Part shown: positions 47,486 to 57,461 of the stretch, piece by piece
Numbering within the stretch: the first letter of the stretch is position 1
Layout of the letters: each line of letters opens with the position of its first letter
Source of the DNA: Dermatophagoides farinae
Lineage: Eukaryota > Arthropoda > Arachnida > Sarcoptiformes > Pyroglyphidae
Assembly: GCF_024713945.1 (NCBI RefSeq)
Contig: NW_027461519.1
Coordinates: forward strand, 280,554-344,553
DNA: 64,000 nt
Direction of reading: 5' to 3'
Position numbers and translations under genes: made by a program
The notes under the pieces: generated by a model
Seen by the model: the letters and a program-made list of their open reading frames with translations, nothing else
What the model was told of the DNA's origin: nothing
Databases searched by the model: none

Positions 47486-49513
47486 TTAATGGAGTGAATT
47501 GATCAGTTCTTCGTCAGAATCGTTATCTAAAATTATATTTGAGTTTCCTTTTTGTATCAGTTTTTTTAATTTCCGCGTTCGATTTTTAGATTTTTTTTCG
47601 CTGTTCATGAGATCCTCTAAGTCGGCCAAATTTCTTTGCATAGAAAGTTTGGCTTTCGTATGTCTGCATAATTTTTTAGTGGTCTTTGTGTTTTTTTTGA
47701 CTGTTTTTTCTTTTTCTGCTAAACTCTTTCTAAGTTTTCGCTTTTCCGCGATCATGTTGAGCTTACCCTGATCTTCTTTTCTTTTGACTTTAAAATCTAA
47801 ATCGTTAACCTTTACAGACGGATACTCAGCCAACTGGTGCTTGGAGATTTTGTTGATAAAAGGGATTTGGAACAACGCATACATGAGTGCTAACGATTTG
47901 ACGTTCATTTGCCTGGATACAAATATAAATCTCAATCTCGCTTGCTGGTAGGCGCGATAATGGCTTACAAAAGCTTCTTTAGCCAGTTGATGAAACAGCA
48001 CGTCATTAGTATAATGGAATCGAGTCGTGTTTATCAGTACATTCAAATCAAAGTTAGACAACAGAAACGATCTCTCCGTGTCTATGTGTGCCAACTCGAC
48101 AGTTTTGTCGCCAATTACCAAGGAAGATCCTGTGTATGGCTTTTCAAGGCTCAAGGGCACAGGAACAGATTCTACGAACAATTTTTGCCACTGTTCTGGT
48201 GAGGTAAGCTGGGTAAGAGCGTTGTCGCTTTTCTTTATGTACTCAATGTATGCAGCTTCGTTTTCGTTCAAAAACAATAAATTGCAGCCTTTCTTCCCAA
48301 GTCTAGCAGTTCGGCCGCTCCGGTGGAAATAAGCAGAACCGTCATAAGCAGGTTCAAATTGCACAACTAAATCGACGGACGGAAAATCAATTCCACGAGC
48401 TATCAAATTTGAAGCTAGCAAAATATGGCAGTTTTCTTGGAAAGCACTGAAAGCCATTATAGCTTGCTTTCGTTTCGCTTTGTTAATCTTACCGTGAATC
48501 TTTCTGACTGTAGCGTCTAATTTATAAACCGTTGTCAACATTTCGTAGAAATAATCGACAGATTTGCAACAAGAAAAAAAAACAATTATCGAATGAAACT
48601 TCTTATTTTTGCATAATGAGACAAGAACAGGAAGTCTAAATTCATAACTCAGAAAAGCAAAGTAATTTTCTAAAGCGCCAGGAACTGCGTGCTGACTCGG
48701 TTCGCTTTCCAACAACTCAGACTTTTCGACGATCGAGTTCACTGAAAAGTTATACAGTCTGTAGTTTTGTAAGTGGAAACAGGTGAAAGATTTTATTTGG
48801 TCGGTGATAGTAGCGCTAAACAAACCGATTCTCGTTTGTTTGCTAATAAAATTAAAACAAGTTTTTACCTGTGCTAACTGAGACTGCTCAGAAATAATCA
48901 TGTCTGCTTCATCTAAAATTACGATCTGCAAATTCTTGAAAGAAAAGTCCACAGAAATTTTCAAATAGCTGTCAGTCTTGTTATTTTCCAGATGCGTTGC
49001 GAGCCTCCCAACTGTTGCTACAAGGAGAGTTAGAGACTTTGATGTTTGTATAGCTGAAATTTTCTGGAAAATCAATTTATCAACTTCGATTTTTCTACTG
49101 CCAAACAAAGCAATCGAAAGAAGCTTAACAGTTTCATTGTCTTTATTAAAAAAACTCAATAACTCGACTAGAATTTCGTATACCTGCTGAACTAGCTCAC
49201 GAGTCGGTACAAAAATGATGGAACCCAAGTAGACACAATTTTCAAATGCCTCATACGTGAACCAAGAATCGTCTTCTTCGTGCAGCTTTAACCATAGTCG
49301 CTCCACTACCGGAATTAAATAAGCTAAAGTTTTCCCCGATCCTGTGCAAGATTCTACAATGACATCCTGGTTTCTCAACAGACCTGCCAACAAGAATTTT
49401 TGAACTTGGGTTGCATAAACAAAATTTTTAGATTCTAGAAAAGCCAGCGTTTGAGGCAGTAGCTGTCTGTCACCTACTTTCAAATCCGAAAATTTTTCAG
49501 TTTTATATAGCAT
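47486..49513 (-). CDS. DEAD-box RNA helicase SPB4/DDX55-like
   Basis: 675 residues. Motifs in order: Q motif region (ATQVQ), Walker A SCTGSGKT at 55-62, PTRELV, VILDEAD, SAT, and HRSGRTARLG with the following LLFLNENEAAYIEYI. The wording around the first motifs (KFSDLKVGDRQLLPQTLAFL) and the C-terminal extension with a Lys-rich basic tail match Spb4/DDX55, a nucleolar helicase for 60S pre-ribosome maturation. The tail from about 590 contains the EKRKLRKSLAEKEK-type basic coil. The catalytic motifs are intact. Confidence 0.83.
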   Translation of the reverse strand: MLYKTEKFSDLKVGDRQLLPQTLAFLESKNFVYATQVQKFLLAGLLRNQDVIVESCTGSGKTLAYLIPVVERLWLKLHEEDDSWFTYEAFENCVYLGSIIFVPTRELVQQVYEILVELLSFFNKDNETVKLLSIALFGSRKIEVDKLIFQKISAIQTSKSLTLLVATVGRLATHLENNKTDSYLKISVDFSFKNLQIVILDEADMIISEQSQLAQVKTCFNFISKQTRIGLFSATITDQIKSFTCFHLQNYRLYNFSVNSIVEKSELLESEPSQHAVPGALENYFAFLSYEFRLPVLVSLCKNKKFHSIIVFFSCCKSVDYFYEMLTTVYKLDATVRKIHGKINKAKRKQAIMAFSAFQENCHILLASNLIARGIDFPSVDLVVQFEPAYDGSAYFHRSGRTARLGKKGCNLLFLNENEAAYIEYIKKSDNALTQLTSPEQWQKLFVESVPVPLSLEKPYTGSSLVIGDKTVELAHIDTERSFLLSNFDLNVLINTTRFHYTNDVLFHQLAKEAFVSHYRAYQQARLRFIFVSRQMNVKSLALMYALFQIPFINKISKHQLAEYPSVKVNDLDFKVKRKEDQGKLNMIAEKRKLRKSLAEKEKTVKKNTKTTKKLCRHTKAKLSMQRNLADLEDLMNSEKKSKNRTRKLKKLIQKGNSNIILDNDSDEELINSLH

Positions 49514-49650
49514 AGGAGGACTGGTGAATTTTTTGCTTCCACTCTTCTATGACATTACACAAAATACTAATGAAAATTTTATAAAACAAAAAAAACTAAA
49601 ACTAAGTGAAACTAGATAAACCAAAAATAATCACAAAGGAACGGTAAATA

Positions 49651-50001
49651 TTATTTGCCTTTACGAGCTTTTTTTTTTTCATTTTTTGTTTTTTCAAATT
49701 GTTCTAAATTTGAGATTAGTTTTTCATTGAACTCAGCGTTGTCCTTACTGAGTTGAATTATTTTGTTTCCAACCAAACGTTGGTTGATCATGGCGAACTT
49801 GAATTCGTTTGGATTTTTTTTCGCAGCTTTTTTGGCAAGATTGATAAGGTATTCTTTTTTTTTATTTACGGCTTTGATTCGTTTCAAAAAATCATCTTTT
49901 TTTTCTTGTGCAAATTTTTTTGTTTTGGAAGGATCGGCATTTCGTTCTAGATGTACTCGGCGATGCACTACATGACGAAGAGAACCTCCTTTTTTAGACA
50001 T
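49651..50001 (-). CDS. UTP11-like protein, shortened
   Basis: 116 residues matching the N-terminal half of Utp11, a component of the small-subunit processome: HLERNADPSKTKKFAQEKKD, then KKKEYLINLAKKAAKKNPNEFKFAMINQRL. Yeast and human Utp11 are about 250 residues. Here the stop comes after about 116, with only a Lys-rich end, and the flanking spacer shows no continuation in frame. The first part of Utp11, which binds pre-rRNA, is kept. Confidence 0.75.
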   Translation of the reverse strand: MSKKGGSLRHVVHRRVHLERNADPSKTKKFAQEKKDDFLKRIKAVNKKKEYLINLAKKAAKKNPNEFKFAMINQRLVGNKIIQLSKDNAEFNEKLISNLEQFEKTKNEKKKARKGK

Positions 50002-50275
50002 ATATTTTTATTATGTTAATAAAAATTTTTTAAAATCAAAAATTATATATTCTAAAATATTATAGCTAATCTATTTCTGTATGAGCTAAAAGATATTGTC
50101 AGCTTTTTTTAAGCGAAAAATAATTGTATAGATTAATTTAAGCTTAAAGTTTGTCTAAATAATGAATTAAATTAAAATAAACACGACTCTAATTCATAGA
50201 ATGTCGTACATAAGTTTACTTATTTTAATAACGACTTTTTTAATTTGAATGCTTAAAATAAAGAAGAATTATAAG

Positions 50276-51181
50276 TTAGTTATTTTTTTCTTCTTCATCA
50301 GCCAATTTGCAGCGGAAAAACATAATCTTTCCGTCGTCTCTTGTAATAATCATAAGGTTTCTTTGTTCTCTCATGGGCTTTTTACGTTTTGGTAAGTGCC
50401 ATAAGTGACAAAACATACAATTTTTTCCATTAATACAGCCTTTATTCCAGTAAAACGCACAAGGTTTGCAGGAATATGGATGATTACTTCTGTAATCATA
50501 ATATAAATTTGGTTTTGCAGTTTCATGAGTAGTAATGGTTGTAGGATGTTCAAGATTCTGACCTCCTTTTTGAGGCACAGAAGACGAGTCACAGTGATTA
50601 GAAACACATTTTGCATCTTCATTAACTAAATATTCTCCAAGTACAGCTTGTGCCATGTGAGATGCGTATACTACTTTGACCGGTTCAGATTTGGTATTTT
50701 TATTGACCCCATCGTTGTTGTCTTTGGAAAAAAAGTTATAAAGATAATCTTCCATAACTAAGTATGAATTTAGATCGAAAGAACATCCAGAAACTTCATT
50801 CAAAGAAGCACTCTCAGTCGTGCTTGGAGTGATAACGTTTTTACATTTTGGTGTTACAAATTTACACGCTTTTGGTGTAGTCATAATTTTAATGTTATCT
50901 CGTGTGGATCCAAGAGTGTAAGCGTTATTGTTGTGATGTTCTTGCTTGAAGTATAAAACATTTGGAGTCTCATAGGCGTCTGAAGCAACAGGAGTAGAAT
51001 AGTCATCTAAGAAACTGTATTTTGAAGCATAAGAGCCCTGATATTGAGAGTCAGTGAAAAATGAATCCGTGTCGTTACTAGATGATAAGAGAAGAGATGC
51101 CGGAATCGTATTCCACATATCATTTAAGGACTTATTATTCATGTAATCGTAATCATCTGAAACATAGTTATTTGAATGCAT
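50276..51181 (-). CDS. CCCH zinc-finger protein
   Basis: 301 residues, mostly Asn/Ser/Tyr-rich and probably disordered. One zinc finger lies near residue 240: C-x2-C-x7-C-x5-C-x2-C-H, preceded by HPYS and followed by LWHLPKRKKPMREQR. The type CxxCxxFxxxxGCxxGxxCxFCHL is common in alveolates and stramenopiles and is usually an RNA-binding or post-transcriptional regulator. The gene may bind mRNA; no target is known. The long polar stretch with repeated SNDTDSF and STPVAS patterns is low complexity. Confidence 0.75.
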   Translation of the reverse strand: MHSNNYVSDDYDYMNNKSLNDMWNTIPASLLLSSSNDTDSFFTDSQYQGSYASKYSFLDDYSTPVASDAYETPNVLYFKQEHHNNNAYTLGSTRDNIKIMTTPKACKFVTPKCKNVITPSTTESASLNEVSGCSFDLNSYLVMEDYLYNFFSKDNNDGVNKNTKSEPVKVVYASHMAQAVLGEYLVNEDAKCVSNHCDSSSVPQKGGQNLEHPTTITTHETAKPNLYYDYRSNHPYSCKPCAFYWNKGCINGKNCMFCHLWHLPKRKKPMREQRNLMIITRDDGKIMFFRCKLADEEEKNN

Positions 51182-51812
51182 GATCTGTTGATTAATTTGG
51201 TTTTAATATTATGCACAATCCATGTAATGAAAAAATTATTTATTAAAAAATTGACTATAAACTATAATGTATTCTAGATTACGACGTCGTTTGTGTCTCA
51301 ATATAAAAAACTTTATTTATTTATTTTTTTTTTAAATATATACATTTTTTTCGACTTATAAATATTTGATGTTTTTTATCTAGAGTATTTTTGTACGTGG
51401 TCATTGCGTGTATGCTCTATTGAACATCTACTTGATTAATTTCATTATTGTTTACTTTATTTTTTTAGTGTAATAGCTTCTTTTAAGGCTTGATCAGCTA
51501 CTTGAATATTTTTTTGATCGAACTAAGATAATTTTCTTAAAAAAAAAGATTACATAAAATAATAAAATCAACCTAGATCAAGAAAAGTTTCTCGATCACA
51601 CTACTATGATTTTTTGGTTTACACGTAAAAGTTTTCATTAACAAGTTCTCCGAGGTTTTCCTCTAGAATTACCCAAATACTGTTACTATTGTGAAACACT
51701 ATATTTGTTTTTGTGACATAAGTTGAATTTTTAAACTCATCAAAATTAGTTTAAAGGTCGATAACACCATTAATATATATATTTGAGTCTTCGACTTTTA
51801 TATCAAAACAAA
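51182..51812 (+). other. Intergenic region, 631 b
   Basis: AT-rich spacer with T-runs and no open frame of note. The double-chitinase gene must have its promoter here. I looked for an upstream exon encoding a signal peptide but found no ATG with a GTAAGT-type donor that joins the frame. Confidence 0.45.
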
Positions 51813-54800
51813 ATGATGGAAGAACTGCAAGCCTTTGCTAAGGCAGGGAATAGTTCTTACTTAGAAAATATAAAATACTATACGAGAGAGAACTGTATAG
51901 ATATGGGTTATTTACCAAACTGGAATTCGCCAAATTATTCGCCACGTACATATTTTGAAAGGTTATTCAAATCACCGTTAGCTATTGATTTGATGGCAGC
52001 TGGTAATTACAATCAGGCGGGCGGTTTTGAGCAGGTAACTGCCGACTGGGGCTGTGACTTTAAATCCACCTATGGAAAAGGAACCAAAAATATTGGTTTC
52101 TTCGGTCCAGGAGCAAAGGATCCTGCAGGTGGCGGTTGTCCAAAAGGACCAGTTAAAGTCTATGAAGATTTAGTCTGTGCAATACAACTTGGTTTACGAT
52201 CAAACCCTCAAGCTTTTAAAGAATTTTGTTCGACAGAACTTTCTGAAGAAGAAGGTATGTTCGAATGTTTAGCTTTTTTTGCAAATGTCCTTATTGAAAC
52301 TGGCTCATTCTCGCAAACTGAAGAAAGAGATCCACGGCCGTACTGTTGGAACCGCGAAGCAAACAACAAAGAATGTTGCCCAGCTAAAGATCATGTCCCT
52401 TGTATGCCAGACTCAGATAAACCACTTGATCCAAGCAAATTCCCAGCTAATCCACTTCAGTATTTAACCGACGCTCCTGTAGAAAAAAAATGTTGTTCTT
52501 ATCATGGAAGAGGTTTTCTACAAGTATCATACGAACCAAATTATAAAGCGCTTTCAAGAGCTATGTATGACGATGAAACAGTACTTTGGCATCATCCTTA
52601 CAAACTTAGATCGGATGGTATTATGGGTTGGACTGCTGCTTTATGGTTCTGGTTTTTTGAACATAAAGCTCAAATAAATTCAGACAAGACTAAACCACTA
52701 GAAACGTTAAGTCCAAGATCTCAGTTGTTAAAATGGCAATTAGGAAAAGGTTTCCCAGCTACTATTGCGATGATAAACGGGGCCGAATGTAATGGAAGTA
52801 TGGATTCAAAGAAAGCTGCGGAAAGAACGTCGGCATTGTTTACTTTAGCTCGCAAAATGAATGCTAAACCGCCAGTTACAAAATCAGAAACGCCAATAAA
52901 TTACTATCCATTACCTGGTACGAAAGAGTGTGAAGATTTGCTGTGGTGTCGTAAGCAATTCCATAGCACTAATAGTGTTTGTCCAATTTTCAACACTGGA
53001 TTCACGTGTGTTTTGGAAGAACCGATAATATTGAATGTTTCTACGCCTATGGGTTGGAACAGGAAAATTATCAAACTAAGCAAATTCAATTCTCCAGATA
53101 CAATTTGCCGATTTCAATACACCACGAAGGACACTTCTAAGATTTGGCAACAGCCAACCAAAGATATTCAGATTTTAGATGAATGGTGGAAAATGCTTGA
53201 CATTCATGTTGAAAACGTTTGTGATATGGCTGAGCTGTACTACTTCGATCCAAAAACTGCTACATACTTACCGGGTGACAACAATAAATGCCAAAAAGTA
53301 TGGTGGAAAGACTTTGCTGACAAAACCTGTAAACAAATTGAGCAAGTCGCTGGAACAGCGCAAAAACCGTGTAAAACTTTGGCTGAATATGTTTCAAGAC
53401 CAATCCCAAATAACAATTTTGAAAGTGGTAATATGAACAACTATGTGAATGGTGTCATTAAAGGAAGATGTGGTCCGGGTTTGGTAAAAGCCATGAACAC
53501 TGAAGCTTTTAATGATCGAGAAGACAGTTTATGTTATTGGTTCGGTGGAACTGCTTGTGGCTGGACTGTAACAATTGGTACACATCCTGATCCAAAATAT
53601 GATCCTCACAACTGCCGAATTTATCCAGCTGACGTAAATAGAAAACAAATATATGATACTTTAATCCACAAAAAACACAAATACGAATTAGACCATCCTC
53701 ACGATCGGCCAGAAATCATGAAGAAAGTACTCAAATATTACGATGAATCTAATTGTAAAGAGTTCAATAACCAAACAGTGTTAGAACAAATATTGGCTAA
53801 CAAAGATCTGGATCTTGATTACTTATTATCTGGATATTACAGTGGCACAGATGGATTTGCCAATGAAAGATGGGATAGTTATGACCAGCTAAGAACAAAT
53901 AATAACAACGTCAAATACGGGTTGAAAGGACCAAAGAATATGTGGAAATCAATGCTTTGTGCTTATTACTTAGGTGTACCTAACGATCCTAGTTTATTCA
54001 GAAGAGAATTATTTAGAAGATCAGGAAGCCAATCAGTAGAATTGTCCGAAGATGACATTGATTTTGCGAAACTCGAACTTATATCTTTTTTCGCAAATGT
54101 AATCAAAGAAACCGGAGCTTTAGGGCAAGCTGAAGAACAAGATCCTAGAGCCTATTGTAATTGGCAAGGAGGTTCTGCAAATAAATGTTGCGAAAACTAC
54201 TGGGGTAACAACCCACCGTGCGTTGACCGAGGGGAAATTACACCTTCAATCCGAGAAAGTGGATTAACAACACAAGCAAACTGTTGTAGTTACCACGGAA
54301 GAGGATTCCTTCAAACCTCTTATGAAATAAATTACGGAAACTTAGGTGCTATAATGTTTTCCAGTGACGAATATGGTGTTTCTAAAGAAACAGGCCGTAG
54401 ATTAATGATCGACTATCCTCAAACAATTGACGCTTTTGGAATTACAGGATGGACAGCGGCTTTTATTTTCTGGTTAAAAAAATCACCTTGCTTATACTGT
54501 AACGAACGTAAAGCTGACATAATCGACTGGAATGCTAAGCAGTATTCCCCACATGAAGCTATGCTGAAATATGACACACCAGGTGAAGGTTTTGGTAAAA
54601 CAATAAATATTATCAACGGTATGGAATGTGAGGCTAAAATGAGCTGGGAATCGCCCATAAGCCAGTTTGGTGCGCAAATGCGATTAGCATTTTTGTATAA
54701 TCTTGCTTACAGATTCCAAGTTAAAGCTCCTGGGGAGAAAACAATTCTTCCACTTCCCGGAACACGCGAGTGTGACGAGAGTAAATGGTGTAGAGGTACT

Positions 54801-55718
54801 TTTGGACCGGTTAACAAAGAAAATTCTAACAGAATTACAGGTAGTTGCTGGGCTATTACGCCTCAACCGTATTCGGAAAATGAGCAACTATGGACTTATT
54901 GTACACCCGGTAAAGAACTAGTTAACATAACTACTAAATACAGCATTAATATGAAAATTCCCTCGTTTAGTATAGAAACTTCAGGACAATGTGTTCAACA
55001 AAATATGTTCAAGTGTAGTATAAAGGCTATAGACAAAAACAACAAACCTTCTATGTTTACTGATCCGGAACTGAAGGCATACGTCGTTCCTCCGAAAAAA
55101 CCAATCGAATGGAACAACTTGCTTTTCCACAAAGCAAAAGACATGACCACAAAAGACCTATGTTCTCACGCTTACGACATTTATGATACTAAATTCCTGA
55201 ATGACAGAGACTGTGAATGGTGGTGTAACCAAAGCTCCGGAGGTGGTACTTGTAAAGAAATGAACCCCGTAACGTGTGAAGTCGCTCCTAGCGGTTTGGC
55301 CTTTGTCAACTGTGTCAACGAGTTTTTCAAAACTTTGACGGAAACTAAAAACTGTGTAATCGACCTAAATCATAAACGTAAAGAGAAAAAAGTAATCATT
55401 ACAAAAAAAGGATGCACACAACCGAACTGTTCTAAATGTATTTCAACATCGAACAAGCCATATGACGACGAACACTGTAAACCATGTATTTATGGACGTT
55501 TAGGTGACATTTGGCCTTGTGCACTAGAAATGTGTAAATGTATCGGATTCAAAGACCCGCCAAAAACAAAACCATGTGATGCAACTTGTAAGATTTGCAT
55601 ATCCTCCAGCGGTAAGTCGTGGGAAGATGATCAGTGTGTAAAATGTGCCAACGGTATGAATCGTCGTGAATGGCCGTGTAATTTGCCCAAATATTGCATG
55701 TGTGGCGACCAACCTTAA
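51813..55718 (+). CDS. Double GH19 chitinase-like protein
   Basis: 1301 residues made of two related halves. Half 1 (about 1-620) has GH19 features: LIETGSFSQTEERDP with Glu162 and YCWNREANN with Glu182, spaced like the two catalytic Glu of class I chitinases; CCSYHGRGFLQVSYEPNY; GWTAALWFW; INGAECN. Half 2 (about 640-1040) has the same frame (KETG with Glu766, CCSYHGRGFLQTSYEINY, GWTAAFIFW, INGMECE), but the second Glu position reads YCNWQGG. A PLPGT-x-EC-x6-WCR box follows each half. The end (about 1205-1301) has two copies of a Cys-rich module with DEHCKPC and WPC, probably for carbohydrate binding. Family members cleave chitin. No signal peptide is visible from the ATG at 51813, odd for such a Cys-rich protein. 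Confidence 0.82.
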   Translation: MMEELQAFAKAGNSSYLENIKYYTRENCIDMGYLPNWNSPNYSPRTYFERLFKSPLAIDLMAAGNYNQAGGFEQVTADWGCDFKSTYGKGTKNIGFFGPGAKDPAGGGCPKGPVKVYEDLVCAIQLGLRSNPQAFKEFCSTELSEEEGMFECLAFFANVLIETGSFSQTEERDPRPYCWNREANNKECCPAKDHVPCMPDSDKPLDPSKFPANPLQYLTDAPVEKKCCSYHGRGFLQVSYEPNYKALSRAMYDDETVLWHHPYKLRSDGIMGWTAALWFWFFEHKAQINSDKTKPLETLSPRSQLLKWQLGKGFPATIAMINGAECNGSMDSKKAAERTSALFTLARKMNAKPPVTKSETPINYYPLPGTKECEDLLWCRKQFHSTNSVCPIFNTGFTCVLEEPIILNVSTPMGWNRKIIKLSKFNSPDTICRFQYTTKDTSKIWQQPTKDIQILDEWWKMLDIHVENVCDMAELYYFDPKTATYLPGDNNKCQKVWWKDFADKTCKQIEQVAGTAQKPCKTLAEYVSRPIPNNNFESGNMNNYVNGVIKGRCGPGLVKAMNTEAFNDREDSLCYWFGGTACGWTVTIGTHPDPKYDPHNCRIYPADVNRKQIYDTLIHKKHKYELDHPHDRPEIMKKVLKYYDESNCKEFNNQTVLEQILANKDLDLDYLLSGYYSGTDGFANERWDSYDQLRTNNNNVKYGLKGPKNMWKSMLCAYYLGVPNDPSLFRRELFRRSGSQSVELSEDDIDFAKLELISFFANVIKETGALGQAEEQDPRAYCNWQGGSANKCCENYWGNNPPCVDRGEITPSIRESGLTTQANCCSYHGRGFLQTSYEINYGNLGAIMFSSDEYGVSKETGRRLMIDYPQTIDAFGITGWTAAFIFWLKKSPCLYCNERKADIIDWNAKQYSPHEAMLKYDTPGEGFGKTINIINGMECEAKMSWESPISQFGAQMRLAFLYNLAYRFQVKAPGEKTILPLPGTRECDESKWCRGTFGPVNKENSNRITGSCWAITPQPYSENEQLWTYCTPGKELVNITTKYSINMKIPSFSIETSGQCVQQNMFKCSIKAIDKNNKPSMFTDPELKAYVVPPKKPIEWNNLLFHKAKDMTTKDLCSHAYDIYDTKFLNDRDCEWWCNQSSGGGTCKEMNPVTCEVAPSGLAFVNCVNEFFKTLTETKNCVIDLNHKRKEKKVIITKKGCTQPNCSKCISTSNKPYDDEHCKPCIYGRLGDIWPCALEMCKCIGFKDPPKTKPCDATCKICISSSGKSWEDDQCVKCANGMNRREWPCNLPKYCMCGDQP

Positions 55719-55894
55719 ATGGTAAACATTGTTTGAGTTTTTAAACAAAATGTCGTCTCCTAGTCTATTTTTTGTGTATAATTCAACACATTAATATAAC
55801 CAAATTTTTGTACGAAATATGTGTCAGGAAACATGTAGATACAAATATTATTGTTTTTTTAGCGTGTGTAAATTACAACCAAAACGAGACAACT

Positions 55895-56107
55895 ATGTCG
55901 TTACTTGATATTTTCAAACGAAACAAAAACAAAAATGAAACGGTTACAGAAAGACAATACCAGGACAGAGATCCTGAACCTTATGGTGACGTATTGAAAA
56001 TTCCCAAAGAAAGGCAGGAAAGTCAAATAACCTTTGCAGCCATGATGATTGGCTCCCATTTACATATTAAAATTGAGCCCAACGAGGAAGAATATTCACT
56101 TGTGTAA
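55895..56107 (+). CDS. Small hypothetical protein, 70 aa
   Basis: Not recognised. The first in-frame ATG after a T-run is at 55895, giving a 70-residue, mostly polar protein (KRNKNKNETVTERQYQDRDPEP, split by a proline turn) with a hydrophobic strand (QITFAAMMIGSHLHIKI). An upstream frame reaching back to 55772 begins with GTG. The gene could be a short real protein or an exon; it lies on the same strand 177 bases after the chitinase. Confidence 0.4.
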   Translation: MSLLDIFKRNKNKNETVTERQYQDRDPEPYGDVLKIPKERQESQITFAAMMIGSHLHIKIEPNEEEYSLV

Positions 56108-56285
56108 AAATACCTCTTCCAATATTTTAATATGCCAGCATTAAATGCATCATAAAACATGTTTTCAGACTTTGTGTACCAAAATATTAAATATCCTGTT
56201 TATAGTTGCAAGTAACATATTTTAAAGTTTAAACATAAAATGAAGAATAATAACATAAATATTATAACTTTTACAAAACAAAAAG

Positions 56286-57302
56286 CTATTGATCACTTAT
56301 ATCCATAGCGTCAACAAATACCGTTAAATAATTAAAATTTTGGTTGTCTGATTTGACTTCTTCAGATTTAATCTTATTATCGTTAAAACTAAGTAAATAT
56401 ACAGCACACTTGTTGCCAACGACGAAAACAGTCGGATAGCCATAATCAGAAGCGGTTTTATTCAAAAACCTTACTTTAACATTGAAAGTTTCAAAAGAAA
56501 AAGAGGCTAACAGTTGAAATTCAAATTCATTTTTTTTTGTGTCGTAGGAAACTTTTAAAATAGAAATTTCGTGTGAATTATTCAAAAACCACAAATGGTT
56601 GTTGGAGTAAGAAAAGCTCTTGAAGCAGAAACGATCTTTAGACACAGTCCAACTGTTACTCACACCCGTAACACAATTAAACGCACACAAAGATTTTTTA
56701 GCCAACCAAAATAACTGGTCGCCGTTGGTATTCCATTCAAGAGCCATAGGAATGTTGAAAAAATTATTTATGCTATCTTGCTGGTAATAAACTTGTTTAT
56801 AAGGCAGCTTTTTTTCTGCTAGCCATAGTATTATATTTCCAGACTTGTAGAGTACGGCAAACAAAGAATTAAATGCTGGATTTTTTGCAACCACGTTGAT
56901 ATTATCGTTGATGGCTATATTTTTACTATTTCTGCGAGCAAAGGTAGTACTGGTCAATACTTCCAAGGATGGGTAATGGTACACATTAACAATTCCTTTT
57001 TCGTAGATTGCAATAATACATTTACTGTTTTCAAACGAAAAGTACCTAACAAATAAAACGTTTCCACCGTCTTCACTGACTTCTATTATTCTACCCGTTT
57101 TAACATTCAGGACGCGTATAAATTCATCACCACAACCACATACGATGACTTTCGGAGAAATGATATTGATACATTTAATAGTGCTTTCGTGCAAATTTGC
57201 TCTAACTACTTCTTTTTGTTTTTCAGGGTCACTTTTAAGATTACACTCAATCTCCCCGTTGTAATATCCACAAAACCAAGAATCCACATTCAGATTTTCC
57301 AT
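56286..57302 (-). CDS. WD40 protein, MAK11/PAK1IP1-like
   Basis: 338 residues. Five to six WD40-type blades are visible, the first one reading WFCGYYNGEIECNL and the next HESTIKCINIISPKVIVCGC. A match in order to Mak11/PAK1IP1 continues with RVLNVKTGR, NVYHYPSLEVL, SGNIILWL, ALEWNTNGDQLFWLAKK. Mak11 is a nucleolar factor for 60S ribosome assembly. The overall identity appears low, so another small WD40 protein is possible. Confidence 0.55.
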   Translation of the reverse strand: MENLNVDSWFCGYYNGEIECNLKSDPEKQKEVVRANLHESTIKCINIISPKVIVCGCGDEFIRVLNVKTGRIIEVSEDGGNVLFVRYFSFENSKCIIAIYEKGIVNVYHYPSLEVLTSTTFARRNSKNIAINDNINVVAKNPAFNSLFAVLYKSGNIILWLAEKKLPYKQVYYQQDSINNFFNIPMALEWNTNGDQLFWLAKKSLCAFNCVTGVSNSWTVSKDRFCFKSFSYSNNHLWFLNNSHEISILKVSYDTKKNEFEFQLLASFSFETFNVKVRFLNKTASDYGYPTVFVVGNKCAVYLLSFNDNKIKSEEVKSDNQNFNYLTVFVDAMDISDQ

Positions 57303-57461
57303 TTATTCAAATTTGGTTTTTTTGCATTTGTTAGGGTATAAACAAAAGTGAATTTTTATTTGGCGATAAGTGGCTGTTTATTCATTTATTTTTTTACAAA
57401 ATATTTATGAATTTCATAATAATATTTCAGATTTGAGCCGCTGAAAAAAAATAATGAAAAT

